Part shown: positions 51,901 through 64,000 of the stretch, piece after piece | Layout: the number at the start of each line of letters is the position of its first letter | Position numbering within the stretch: position 1 is the first letter of the stretch | Assembly (NCBI RefSeq): GCF_020085105.1 | Contig: NC_058063.1 | Coordinates: forward strand, 10,509,151 to 10,573,150 | Source: Siniperca chuatsi | Lineage: Eukaryota > Chordata > Actinopteri > Centrarchiformes > Sinipercidae | Length of the DNA: 64,000 nt | Direction: 5' to 3' | Program-made: the position numbers and the translations under genes | The notes under the pieces: generated by a model | Database searches by the model: none | Seen by the model: only the letters and a program-made list of their open reading frames with translations | Told to the model about the DNA's origin: nothing

Positions 51901-54130
51901 TTGCCCGATATTTCACTCAGAAATCCTTTAACTGAGCTAAAAGGAGAATAAATATTTGACTTACATTTGTCAGGTGGCCAGAAACACGACTCCAAATGAA
52001 TGTTGCTCCATATTTGCTGATTGTGCAACTGCTAACAAATTTGACACATCAACTTAAAAAGTGATAATATGTCATTGTTGTGTTACAAGTTGTTTCTTCT
52101 GCCCCCAAGTGGCCAAAAATTCAGTTAATGCAGGTTCAAAGTGCTTGGAAAAATGGAAATTCTAAGTGGACCTTGTTTTTTCAATTACTATTCCCAGATT
52201 TCTCCAGAATCGCATATCCCACCTTTAAATTTTCTTTGAAGCTCAACTCACCTCTTCTTCTCACATTTTTGTTTTAGAACACAATGGTTTCTCAAACTGA
52301 GAATGGGGACGCCACGGACAGCCACAGCGGCGAGAACAACTTGGGTGTCGACCAGCCACCTAAAGTGCTGTCCGACACACCAGATACAAGAATGGTGCCA
52401 AATCCAGACAGGATTGCCCCGGGTAGGTCATGCTGGTTATACAATGTACTGGAACACCAATACATTTCAAGGACCCAAAACCATTGCAGCAGTGACATAG
52501 TGTAGCTAAGGTTAGATCAACAAACCAGTTGACCTCTGTTCAACTCAGTGACCTTACTTAGTCTCTGTTTCTGCAGAACAATACACTGAAACTACTTTCC
52601 ATTTATTACATCACTGATGAAGTCCAGTCCTGAGAGGAGTATTTTATCTTAGATTGTCACTGTTATGTCCTGCACAGTTTTGGCTTCATTAACATGTTTG
52701 GTATAATTTTGCCATACTGAACCTCTTTAGATGAGCAGTTTTTTTAAACATTCCAATATATATTGAATGTACAGTACAGGTCATGAGAAATGGTACTGCT
52801 TCTGCTGGGTAGACTGTGTGGATGTGCTCTCCACAAAGCACTGGATGTGCAGTGTTTTGATAAGGATTCAACAGTTTTTCATTGTTTGTACTCATGCAGG
52901 CTTTGATCATGAAGGAAAACATTTTCTTCTTGCCTGAAATCTGCTGGCCTCAGGCGGAATATGATTACACATTTTCATTCTCCTACTCTCTGCCTGTCTC
53001 CTTTCTTTCTCTGTCTTTCTATCTTCATCCCACTCCTTTGTTTCATGTCTACTCCCCCACATTCCCCCTATTTCTCTCATTCCCCATTCCTCATTTTTTG
53101 ACCTCTCATCGTTACTATCAGCTTTGACCATCTTTTTAAAAAAATGTTGAGTTTTATCACACGGGAAGTGTTTCCTGTTTGCCTCTCATGCCACTGATAC
53201 CATCAGCTTTTTCACTCACATCCTCTCTTGTGTCTCAATTTTGCCAGTTGACACAAAACCAGTACCGATTTAGGGATGAGCACGTCTACACAGGGGTGGG
53301 GTGTTATTTCTGGAGTTCAGGACCAGACACCACCCTTCAGTGTCTGAATGAAGTCACTCCAGCTGTAGCAGAAATCAGGCCAATGTGCGTTAGGTATCAA
53401 ATGGTAAGAACTCTTAAAATAGCACACTCATCCACCCAGGGGTGCATGTTCCATGTCCCTGTCCTGGCAGCAAAATGTCTTAACCAGGCTACAGTGATAG
53501 ACAGTGAACACTTCAGATTCTAACGGAGCTTAAATAAGACAATAATTGGCAGAGAATATGCTGAAGATGTGAAGAGTCAAATTTTGCAAGTCAAATAATA
53601 ATTCACCATAGCTTTTAAAACTTTCTAAAAATGTACTGTTATGTGCATTTGAATAGTTTTGTGCCCTTTATGTGCAAAAAACCAGCCTGCTATGTTTCTC
53701 TCTGTCCTTTCAGGGCTTTTTGGGATCCCTCTTTCATCTCCACATAGAGTACATAAAGCTGGGTGTGTGGCAGTCCTTACCCACAAAAATATCAGCTCAG
53801 CCAAATGTCCAACCACGAGAACAATATTCCATGGCCTCAGAAAATCTTTTGCACAGTGTTTTGTAATAGATTCCCCCCAAAATCTGTAAACTTCCCCACA
53901 GGTCTGTTTGGTCTCTCCTGCTTCCTCCTCAGGGCAAAACATAAACTCAGGAAGGGGGGATTGTTCATTGTGAGAGGTCAGGACGTGACATGACGCCCCG
54001 TGTTATGTAATGCCTGAGCTTGCAAGCCCCCCTGAGTGAAGCGCTGGGTTTGAAGGATAGTGCTTTGGATAGGCCTCTCCAATCAACACACATAGACTAC
54101 GCAGGGAGACACACAAGCAGGCATGCACAT

Positions 54131-54167
<37 letters not shown>

Positions 54168-55839
54168 CACAGGGAAGCTGCCCCTTGATTTGTTTTGCTG
54201 TGAACTTTAATAAGAAATAAAGGGATAAAGAAAAACAAGTGCAAGGTATTGCAATGTTGCACACTCAGAGTGATATTAATAAGTTACATAATATATATAT
54301 ATATATATATATTATTCTTATGGAGTTTGTATTTTTTTCTATTTTCTTTTGTAATTGGACTATTGAATTGGATTGGACTATTGAATTGAATTGGAATATT
54401 CAATTCTTTCCTCACTCATCTTCTCTCTCTCTCTCTCTCGCACCCACACGATCTGATTTGCAAAAAACCCCCTTGCAATCAATGTTACAAAAAAGATTTC
54501 ACATAATACTAAGTACTTTAAAGCTGAAAAAAGCAACTTCGACTCATCATCACATGATGAGACATCAGCAAACTGCATGCACTCCTGCTTAAGCACTCAT
54601 AACCAGCTGACTAGTTTGTGGTTGTTTTATGTAAAAGGAAATCAAAGGGAATTTCGAATTTGGCTCTTAAATTTCACTTCATTACCAACCATGTTTGGGG
54701 AAATGCCCAACCCAGACACCAGAATTGTTTTGGAAAAATAGAGTTAAATTGAAAAATATAAATAAATAGATAAAAAAAATGTAAAAGTGAATACACTTAA
54801 AAAAGAATGGAGAAATGAATACCTGCACTTTGGCTGACATATAAAAACCGTGTTTTCAATCACTGTCTGTGCTGTAAACCCACCCAGGGTACGGAAGTCC
54901 TTTGAAAGACATCCCTCCAGAAAAGTTCAACAGTACAGCAGTGCCAAAGTCCTACCACTCACCCTGGGAGCAGGCCATCATCAATGACCCGGCCTTGGCC
55001 GGCACTCTCATCACCTGCATACCCGAGCCGGAGCCCCGACTGGACCTACCAGGGTTCAAAAGTTTCAACAGGTAACAACCTTACAGGTGGACAGCAAGTC
55101 ATTCATTAAATAAAAATGGCTACAAAATGCCAAATTTAAAGAAGCAGACACATGTAAACTGAACTGTGAATATTTGGATGATGGTAAATGTTAGACCAGT
55201 AGAGCACACACATAAAGTCAGAAAACTGACACAGTAATGTGATTATATACAGAAATATCTAAAGTTTGCAAGCATTAGCCACCATAAGCTACCAGTCATA
55301 CCAGACCAAATAAGGCTGTAGCAGGAAAACCCCTGAATTGAGAAAGTGTGTATTTAATTGCTTATGAATTCAACTTCATTCATAAAAGGAAATGTGTGAT
55401 ATTTTGTTATTAAAAATTGACATACAAATGCTGAGTGAGCAAAACAAGTACTGTCCTATGCTTCTCATTCTAAGCAGCTATTTCCTAGAATATGTCCCCT
55501 GGTCAAAGTCCTTGCTTGGCTTTAATTAGTTGCATCACTTCAAATGTCACTGCAGTCCCTCTCATTAGCACATGACGACTGCTGTTAAAACACTGTCGCT
55601 CCGTCACCTCCAGGGTAGCAACCCCGTTCGGTGGCTTCAGCAAGGCACCCAGACCTGCTCCCATCAAGCCCCTCCAGGTGGAACCCCTCCCTGACTACCC
55701 TGAGCTCCAGGGGGACACGGCGGTAAATCGACCCTCCTTCAACAGATCTGCTCTCGGGTGGGTGTCGGCGGGCGGTCCAGTCCCCCTCCCTACCGTTTCC
55801 CTTGAGCCTATGCTCATCCCTGAGTCAGAGGATCTTTGA
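48922..55839 (+). CDS. myoz2: Myozenin-2 (calsarcin-1), 267 aa, five coding exons
   Basis: Z-disc scaffold of heart and slow muscle; binds calcineurin, alpha-actinin, filamin C and telethonin (family knowledge). Exons: 48922-49003, 49882-50048, 52278-52422, 54888-55071, 55614-55839; phases 1, 0, 1, 2 join without a break to TGA at 55837-55839. Human MYOZ2 is 264 residues. Visible family blocks: [20 protein letters not shown] (residues 31-50), [18 protein letters not shown] (54-71), [40 protein letters not shown]. The protein ends ESEDL, the acidic PDZ-ligand type shared by myozenins and other Z-disc proteins. The ATG at 48922 begins [13 protein letters not shown]; a second in-frame ATG follows six codons later. 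MYOZ1/3 are unlikely given the length and its place after synpo2. Confidence 0.95.
50145..50361. mobile_element. Short inverted-repeat element (MITE/SINE-like) in myoz2 intron 2
   Basis: Left end GACATTATGGGAAATAC (50149-50165) and right end GTATTTCCCAAAATGTC (50340-50356) are inverted copies with one mismatch. The interior GCTAGAGCCAGGAGG...GCTTAGCTCAGCATAAAGAC...GGAAACAGCTAGCCTGGC is a sequence type that recurs across teleost genomes. No frame is present. Target duplication is not clear. Confidence 0.7.
51577..52145. repeat. Teleost-type interspersed repeat in myoz2 intron 2
   Basis: Starts near CTTAAAGTTGCTATAATCAA and ends near AATGCAGGTTCAAAGTG. Contains CCAGCACCAAATGGCAGACA, GCGACTAGCTGGTGAA and GGTGGCCAGAAACACGACTC, which I recognise as part of a dispersed nonautonomous repeat in fish. 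The ends are weakly inverted-similar. It stops about 130 bp before myoz2 exon 3. Confidence 0.6.
54132..54163. repeat. (CA)n microsatellite
   Basis: Uninterrupted CA run in myoz2 intron 3. Confidence 0.95.
54290..54313. repeat. (AT)n microsatellite
   Basis: AT run in myoz2 intron 3, followed at 54.35-54.41 kb by short TATTGAATTGGA-type direct repeats. Confidence 0.95.
54422..54439. repeat. (TC)9 microsatellite
   Basis: TC run in myoz2 intron 3. Confidence 0.93.
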
Positions 55840-56165
55840 ACCCATAATGAGGTCACACAGGGTTGATGTCTACTTGGTTGCTGCACCAGTGGTTATGGTG
55901 AGCGCGGTAACATTGCGGTGAGAACAGAGTCAGGGTGAGAGAAAGCATCCTGTTGGGCGTTGCTGGTTCAAGTTACCATGTATGCAGCATCCCTTGGTTT
56001 TCCAGGGATGTTAACTATTGCACTGCACTCAAAAATGAATGAATCATCCTGTACAGTAGGCAGAGACACTACTAGAAGAAATGTTTGATGTATATTAATG
56101 TGCATAAGAGTATTTTATCTTGCAGACACATGTTTTTGCTCAATAAAATGCTGTAGAATTCAACA
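55840..56165 (+). other. myoz2: myoz2 3' UTR
   Basis: AATAAA at 56142-56147 follows the stop by about 300 nt, giving a short UTR with cleavage near 56165. Confidence 0.7.
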
Positions 56166-59100
56166 AGTTGTTTTTTAATGTTTTTTTATTTTTTATGCTT
56201 GAATTTCATTTTCTGCCACTGAAATTGTGAAAAATGAATACACACTTTCGAGATGCTTCTGCTTTTGGACATGGATGCAAATCTGTAAGATATTCCCCAA
56301 CATGCCCCCAGGTGATAATTTCACAGTGAGTTGGTCTGAGCTACAATGAAGGCTCACTTGAGTGAATGATGCTTTGCCTATGTGTTATAGTCATTTGCAA
56401 ACCCATCACTTATCGCAGCGTGTGAGACTCCAAAGATACATGTGAGCCACTGTAGCGCGCCTCAAGGTTACACTTCCTGACAAATCAAATCTGCTTCACT
56501 GACATGAGCGGCTTGACTGATGTGTCTCTCACCTTTTGGCTATGCCCAGTCGAAGGAATGGGATTGATGGGAGAGCTGCTTGATGAGCTGTGCCCACTCT
56601 GTATCTGTCTGTTTATTACTACAGCCCTTAGGAATTTATCTCAGAGATAACAGGCTTAAGCAAACAGACTTGACTGAGTGAAAGTTGCCAGCAGGTTTTT
56701 CAAGTGATGCACAGACAATGTACAGTAAGTTAACCATGTTTTTATTCAGCTCAAAGAAGAGAAAAGTTCATTATTTAGCCTTGTCTTGAATTTCTAGTGT
56801 TTGAGTACTTGTAGACAATATTAGCGATATTTTGCTTTTATAATTGGTGTAGTAAAAAACTACTTTTAAACAAATGCATGGTGCAGCTAGTATCATCAAG
56901 CTAACATGCTAGCTTGTTTCTGTCAACACTAATTGCTTTTAATGAGTATTGTTAAAAGGATGTGTTCTATATGTTTGTATGTACTTACTTATCTCCGTTA
57001 ATGTAACAAGTGTGAGAAATATAACAACAATTTATAATACTAATGTGTCTCTTAACTATCATTAACACTTTTGCATGTGTACTGCTTCTTAACCAACAGT
57101 GATATTTGAATAACTGAAGAAAACCTGAAGCAGTGGAGAAGGTCAAATATTTCACAGCCCTTTTACTTTTCCATTTCCATTATCATACTCTTCCTGTTTA
57201 ATCATTGGCCATTTGAGTCCACGTGCCACAAGGTTAAAGCCATAAAAGAGCATATCCACTCGTTTCACCTGTGACCACAGATTAAAAGTGCTTTGACCTT
57301 AGTCCTTAGAGTATTAGGTTGCTACTAGTAACTGTAAGTTTGGTGTAAAATGCACGAGAACCATGATTTTACGGGTCAAGTCTGATTGATCACAATGTGA
57401 TGCGAGGAAAGGCACATACCTAGATACACAATAATGGACAGTCTGGAGGTTTCATTTAGGAGGGGTCAGATCTCATTGTAGGTGTATCTGTCAATCACTA
57501 TAACAGTGATACCAAGGTGATGTGTTTAATTTTGTAAAAGTTATTGAAGTCTTCTCTGTCTCCAAAAATGAATTTGGAAATGCCTCCCAGACTTCCTTCA
57601 GCCATGTGACTAAGTCCAGCATCAGCATTCCTCGCCTCTGTCGGAGACCCTGTGGAATGTGCAGCTCCCGGTGCCACTCCCTTTTTGAGTCCTATTGAAT
57701 TCCTCTCGCCAGCCTCTTCAGGAGAACGGTGTGTACAACACACCAACACAGCATCCGACAGTGCCAATAGCTCTGCCAAGTACCACAGTAAATATTGAGC
57801 AGTGTTTATCAAGGGCAGGCATGAACTCTTTTTGAACTTTGATTGTAGCCATTATCAAAATGCAGCAACGGAAATATTACTGGCAGAGACTGGAGCGTAG
57901 GCTGAGGGTCGGAGAGCCGGACGATTCGATTATTAGTCTCTAAATGCAACCGGTTTCCCCTCAGGCGTGTTTGCCTTGGCATGAGATGGCACAATAGGCA
58001 CCGGATACTGGATTATAGGCTGTGAAGTCGACAGTTTGCCCTGGACAATAGGGTGGCCTGGAAAGTGAGGTGATAGCATGGTAGAGCCTCAGTGAGCTCA
58101 AATACTATAATTTTAGAAACTTCTTTGGAGAGGGAGAAACAGCACACAAACACCTGATAGGAATCAAAGACTGGAGTCACCACTTGTTATGTAACAAGAA
58201 GCCTGATAAGATGGGAACATGCTGGGGGTTTTTTTGTGTTCAACAGGTTCAAGACGTGCGAGAGAAGTCAAATTCGACTAAATTTCATCACTCATCTTGT
58301 GTTTTATACTCTGTGACCCAGCTCAGTCCATAACTGAGCAGCTGGCCTTCGGCATCTTTATCAGCAGATAACAATGGCCTCTGCTGCTGTTGCATTCACT
58401 GTCATGTTTTAAAGCTAAAGTCCCTCGGGTTTCCATCTGCACACACAGCACCGAACACTGAGTGTGCAGTCTGCTGCTGACACAGACAACTGCTAAAAGG
58501 TTGAGCCACATGACCAGCCAATAACTCAGAAGGATTTCTTTAAGCATGCACGGGTCGGGTGAGAAAACAAACGTGTTGCGAAATAAAAACTGTAAGGGCG
58601 TTCAGCTGTACCTAGAGGGAGACATATGGTTCTCTTAAAAGTTTTAGCACGCAGACACACTTTTGAAGAGTCCACGGTTAGATTTCGGGTGGAGTTTATG
58701 CTCAGATTTTCCACCAGATACGTTGGAAATCTGGGATTAACCTTGTGATATTGTGTCAAAAGTGACCTCCTGACATAAAAATCCATAAATGGCTGAAAAG
58801 CACAGCTAATAGCGTGTCAACATTTTAGTTCACATTCTTGCCTAGACTTGCCTAGCGTGATGGATGTGGGCAGCAGGTGGTCATCCTCACAGGACAGTGC
58901 AAAGCCCAATGGGATATCTAAAAATATGAGTGAAAAAAAAGCATCCCAGGGGTCAGTAGTGTTGTGGTGTTGGGTTTGCCAATGAGGTGAGGTGATGGGG
59001 GATGGGGCACACATTCCACTCCTGAAATGAAGTGACACATTGGGTTGAACTATGTTTCACACTGAGAAAATGTTCAGTCAATCAAGTGTCAGCAAGGTAT

Positions 59101-59172
59101 GCAAGCGTGGATGCCTGCGTACGTACATGTTCATCCATAAACTCATACTCAATAATGAGTATGCTTGTTTGT

Positions 59173-59216
<44 letters not shown>

Positions 59217-62200
59217 GTTTGAGGGGAATATATCTAATTGGATGGGATAACGAGATGAATGCCAAAATGAATCTCTGATCTTTTGGTACAAATAAATACA
59301 GAAAATCATTGTTGAATAATGTGCACTCATTTTCATCAAGTGCAGAGAGGTTAACTACACAGAAATTCACCACTGTAGAAACCACTGCATGGAAGGATGC
59401 ACACAGCTAGGCTAGTAATTAGCCTGTTTGGACAAATGAACATTCAAGATTGTGTTCCTGTTTACTTGCAAAAGCCCTTGAGACCAATTAGAGCTATGCT
59501 CTCTCACAGTAATCCAGCCTCTGACTTTTACCTCAGGGGGGCTCATCTATATTCCTAACTGGTCAATATATGTTAACCTCTTCTCTTTGGTTAATAGTCA
59601 GAGAAGAATTATTAACTTACAACTGCTAACACAACCAATAAGTAAACAAACTGTGGCACTGAGACCTTCAGGTGACAAGTAAAACGCTCATCTAGCTGGG
59701 AAAGAGCAGAAAAGAGCTTTAAATGTCCTTAATGTGGCGATAGGAAAGAAATAGCCCATTTTTGATGATGTTGCCGGGGAAAGAATAATTAATGTGCCTT
59801 ATCTTAGTCAATGAAGGGTATTACTTTCCCTAACAGACAGCACTGAGGCAATAGCATGCTTTTCCTGTGCGCTGCAGCTACCACGGATACGGCAAACACA
59901 GCAGTGAAATATATCACAGTCAGCCCTTTGGCTGCACTCCAGAATTAATGTAACATGGTCAATTGCCAAAAAATGATGCTTATGTCATCCACTTTTCTGC
60001 AGTAAAACAATGAGCACAGTCCTACTTGGGGGTTAGAGAGAAAAGGTAAATTACTACACATGAATAAAAAGTAACATAAATGCACACAGAAGGGTCTTTC
60101 CTCCAGGATGGACAAAATCTCTCACCTGCTGCCATGGTGTATTACAAAACACCCATGCTGGGACATCATGCTGTGTTTGTAGTAATGTTAAGTCATCATG
60201 ATAGCACACAAAATACCACTCAGTGAATAACATACAATGTAGACAAGATGGACGAAATGATACATTGTTGTGTCTTATCAGTGATTCTTTGAACTATGTT
60301 TTCTGCAGGCCCTTATTTTGAAATTTGACTGGACTGAAATGAATTCCCAGATGTCACAACCAAGAAGTATATTGAAAAGTGATTGAACAAAAAGTCCTCA
60401 CCATAAACCGTTGATTTAATTGTTCTTAAATAAACCTTGAGGAGCGGTTTCGTTCCAAAAAACTCATCATTACCAGATTTGAATCCCCAGTTAAATATAG
60501 AGTTGCTTCAGAGGCGTGGCCTCCCATGGCCCTCATTGTGGCGTTCGAGCATGTCTAATCTCTTACATAACAACAGGGCATTCACTACTGTGTGATTCCT
60601 CATTAGTAGTAATTCAATAGCAACACAACGAATGGCTTTCACAGAAAACATTCCAAGCTTTGCTTTGTTCAGTCATTCCACTTTGTGCGGTTTTTGCAGA
60701 AAGTGACAAAAGGGCGTTTTCATTTAAGTAACCTTGACTGACAATCTCACAGTTTGAGCTCACACACAAATTTATTCTTAACAAATATCCCATATTTGTT
60801 TGTGTTTATGTGCATGGTCCGGACGGCTTGTGTCCTCATATTACTTTTCATTAGTACAAGTTGTTCTTGATTCTTGGAATTGATTCTTGCTTTGTGATTA
60901 ATCAGATTCATTTCTAATATATTTCAACCTTTTGTGGTTTATTTTACATGTGCCCTGGTTTAAAAAGGAACACCCTGAAAGCATGGACTTTTAAAAAGGT
61001 TGTATGGTTTTGGAATTGTTGCCCCACTTTCCCTTTGTCTCAGGGCAATAGAGTACAGTAAGTATGGATTGAAAAGCCAGACAACAGTGCTAAAAATATC
61101 CCACTTCAAATAGCGCAGTACATTCGGGGTGAAATGGAATTTAGCTGCCCAGTGACCCAATCAACATCATCAATGAATCTATTTATCTGACAAAAAAGGT
61201 ATTGGCAACCTGGTGGCTGTGTAGTGAGAGGAAAAAGCCAAATAAAACATATCACATTAAAAGTAAACTTGATTCCTCATAGTTGATAATGTACCAGTGT
61301 TGTTGTTGGTGCTGGTGAAAGTGTAAGAAAAAAAAAGGGAAAGAGAGGATGCAGGTTTGTCATTTGAGCTGTGTTTATCCAGTGTGTTCAGCAGATCTCT
61401 TGCTGTTCACTGGGGCTTTCTCAAGGTGAGAAGTCAGGGCAACGGCACCAGCTCTCAGCGGGACATTATTACTGTCTCCTTGCAGAGCTGGCAAAGTCTT
61501 GTTAATTAATCTTAAATTACAATGCCCTTCACAATAGAATTAAACTTGTGTGGGGTCAGTGGTTTGCCGGGCTGTTAGATATGACTTTAAGAACATTTTG
61601 ATCTCACATTCAGCAAGTTATACAGATAATCAAATTGAAATTTGCAAAGTTACCAACAAAGTAGTGAACACTTCAATGGGCAAAAATGAATAAATCATAT
61701 CAAAAAACCAATGAGCCGCTATTCTGCAGAAGTCATTCAAAGTGCATGCCAGCCAGGCAACAATTTGTCAGCGCAATGATACAGTCATTTTTAGACTTTT
61801 GGCTCAGAGTAAGGCAGCAATGCTGACAGGGCACAAATTGTCAGATTCAGCGGCCGGATTGCAAGCTGTCCACCAAGGTCAGAAAAGAAAAGTTTACATT
61901 TGTGGAACTTGTTAAAGACCTGATCTGTTTGAGCTGTCAGATCCATAATTTATAGGGAGTATAAGATATTCAGTGGCAGCACTTCAAAGTGAGGAGGCCT
62001 ACAGCCAGGGTGAGAATGTCCAACATCATACATTTAATCTTCTCTATGTGACCTCGGAGCACCACACTGATAAGAAAATACTTTTTTGGTAATGCTGTCT
62101 AAAAAAAACCTCTCCAGAATGTGTCTGGTTACAAGGTAAGTTAAATACTTTTACGCCAAGATCGTTAAAGCTCACATCACTCAAACTGATTATTACCACA

Positions 62201-63420
62201 CTCTCGAACTTTTTTATTTTTTAAGAGGAAGCATTAAATGTCCCTCGAGGAAATATGTGGAGAGGGAAATGGCATTGTCTCCTCAATGGGCCCTTTCGAG
62301 TACTTCCTGGGGAAAGGCTGGACCACGCTGACACATTGTGACCCCTCACCGCACGCTCAATCACAGCGTATAGTTTCTTCATCCTTAATGAGTGACTGCG
62401 CTGATTTTTTTTGAAAGCAGAGATTTTTTCTTTTAACACAAAACTTGTTGGAAAAATGGCCTGGTTAAAATAATTGGCACACAGCTGATTATCTAATTTT
62501 TTTAGATTTAGTTTAGTTTTTAAGGGTTTCACAGAAGGTGACACAAAACTCTGCTGAAGTGCATTTCCTCCTACAGTCTTTAGTCTACATTAAGTAGATA
62601 TTGCAGATGAATTGGCCAAATGTTTTTTAAAAAGCCAGTGTGGAGTTTGCAAAAATGTGCTGATTACAGATATTATAGATTCCTCCTCCATAGCACTAAA
62701 AAAAAAAACATACAGTAGGCTATTTATAAGAGAGTCATTGCACAAGTTAAAATGGTTTGACCTACAGTAGAGATGTTTTTGGAAATAAATGAATGGAACC
62801 TCAAAAATATAGTTTATGGCCTCATAATTACAGTATATCCCATATAATATGCCCTCTTGTGGAGGCAATCCAAACTACTTATTTTAATTAATATAATTTT
62901 TCCTTAGAAAAATGTGGTCAGCTTGCTGGGGGCCTTCAGCCATGAAACATGATAGGGCTATTATTACACTCAGTAGTCTCTTGCTTCAAAGAAGGGAAGA
63001 AAGGCTTTAATTGTAGGTCTCTCTCAGTGCTTTCTTTATATAACAGGATCAGGCAGATGGTGTTCGGGTAACAAGAGCCTTACATCACTTTCCTCCACTA
63101 CCTTCATAATCATCAGTGTAATAATTGGCACATTGTTGGGATATAACCATGCAGGTAAATGTTTAACACCCCTAAAAACATGTTTAATCACTGCCCACCA
63201 CACCACTGCAATGCATACTTCATTTGCAAATGCATGCAGATATTCTATTGGTAGTTGCTGGCTTTATGACATTTTTGCATCCCTGCATGCAGACAACAAA
63301 AACAAAAACATTTATTACTAATATTCAAATGCATTATAAGTTATTTTCCAGCTTTTTCTGAAAGACATGCTACTTTTAAACAAAATTTCAAGTATGTATA
63401 TGATGCAGTTTTGCTATAGG
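56166..63420. other. Intergenic DNA after myoz2, no gene seen
   Basis: All frames are short and without family features. Composition is AT-rich throughout. Apart from the GT array at 59.18 kb no repeat family was recognised. Regulatory elements for myoz2 or the next gene could lie here but cannot be told from background by eye. Confidence 0.6.
59175..59214. repeat. (GT)20 microsatellite
   Basis: The longest perfect dinucleotide array in the window, in the intergenic stretch after myoz2. Confidence 0.96.
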
Positions 63421-63439
63421 AGAGCTATAAACAAACACT

Positions 63440-64000
63440 ACGCATTGTAGTGGGCTGCAAACTGCAAACCCCTGCACCGTGGAGCAACATTAACGCGCCT
63501 GCCAGCAGAGTTGACGCTCTGCAAATGTTGGAGAGAGTGTGTGTGTGTGTGTGCGCGCGCGCTGTAGCTGTGGCAGTGGTGTACAGTAGCATGGCACACT
63601 GCAGTAAATACACAGTTGAAGAGGCGGGGTTTGACATCTCGGCTCTGAAAACATCTCTAATCCAGTATTTCAGGTGCCGAAGTCGAACGAGCGACCATTG
63701 CTCACTACCGCCGCGCATCAGCGAACTGCAGCAGAACCGCACGCCTCTAAAAACCGGAATATATCGCAAGTGGACAGAGACGGCTGCTGTGTCCGAAGTG
63801 GAATTCCCGAGAGCAAAGAAATCCTACAAAAGCCAGAGAGAGTGAAGTTTCAGCGGCGTAAAGACAACACTTTGTTTTCTGGTTGGTGTTTTAGTTTAGT
63901 CCAGCGACTCCTACCGCTTCTCAGTTCCTCCCCCCGAAACTCAACCAAAATACTTCAACTCTTGCTCTCACTGGAGGATATTACCGCACTTTGGGTTTGG
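63440..64000 (+). promoter_or_regulatory. Candidate promoter/first exon of the next gene
   Basis: GC and CpG content rise sharply at the window end, with a GT/GC dinucleotide run at 63537-63562 and a GC-box-like GAGGCGGGG near 63620. A 132-codon + strand frame (63450-63845) crosses it but has no recognised family. In other vertebrates USP53 follows MYOZ2 on the same strand, so this may be its 5' end. No donor or USP domain is visible before the window stops. Confidence 0.35.

Noticed and set aside
54239-54592. 117-codon frame across the AT and TC repeats
   Set aside because: Built largely from microsatellites inside myoz2 intron 3; no coding signature.
1-64000. tRNA, rRNA, CRISPR arrays, bacterial operons, riboswitches
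   Set aside because: No cloverleaf box A/B pairs, rRNA core sequence or regularly spaced short repeats with unique spacers were seen; the DNA is vertebrate nuclear.

Overview
The window is vertebrate nuclear DNA, almost certainly from a ray-finned (teleost) fish. It has long AT-rich introns with GT-AG splice sites, many CA/GT microsatellites, and interspersed repeats of types common in fish genomes: a hAT-like MITE with an 8-bp target duplication, another short inverted-repeat element, and a LINE 3' end with a (TCTGATTC)n-type tail. No bacterial, phage or CRISPR features were seen. Gene models below come from hand-joining exons by reading frame, splice-site dinucleotides and family knowledge; no alignment was run.

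Layout. (1) 1-3.85 kb has no coding exon; it is probably 3' flank or UTR of a neighbour on the + strand (METTL14 in other vertebrates, inferred from synteny only). (2) 3.86-21.9 kb, minus strand: a complete sec24d gene, 22 coding exons plus a noncoding first exon, giving a 1034-residue COPII cargo adaptor. (3) 21.9-23.2 kb: head-to-head promoter interval carrying several ACGT-core bZIP motifs. (4) 23.25-43.4 kb, plus strand: synpo2 (synaptopodin-2/myopodin) with a PDZ domain split over exons 1-2, a very large exon 4, and an alternative 3' exon that replaces the last ten residues. The short form is 1570 residues and the long form 1759. (5) 43.4-47.7 kb: intergenic, with a degenerate minisatellite interrupted by a 5'-truncated LINE. 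(6) 47.75-56.2 kb, plus strand: myoz2 (myozenin-2/calsarcin-1), five coding exons, 267 residues, with a candidate noncoding first exon. (7) 56.2-63.4 kb: no gene seen. (8) 63.4-64 kb: GC-richer sequence that may be the promoter or first exon of the next gene (USP53 in other vertebrates).

The order sec24d-synpo2-myoz2 matches human 4q26. Related blocks (SEC24C, SYNPO2L, MYOZ1, USP54 on human chromosome 10; SYNPO next to MYOZ3 on chromosome 5) show that the synpo-myoz pairing is ancient. Both muscle genes encode Z-disc proteins that bind alpha-actinin and filamin. A short motif of the form [KR]GxxxF...R...(K/E)(Y/F/I) occurs three times in this Synpo2 and once in Myoz2, which is the observation I rate highest. 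The second is a 326-residue Trp-spaced, Pro/Gln-rich insertion in Synpo2 that the human protein, as I recall it, does not have.
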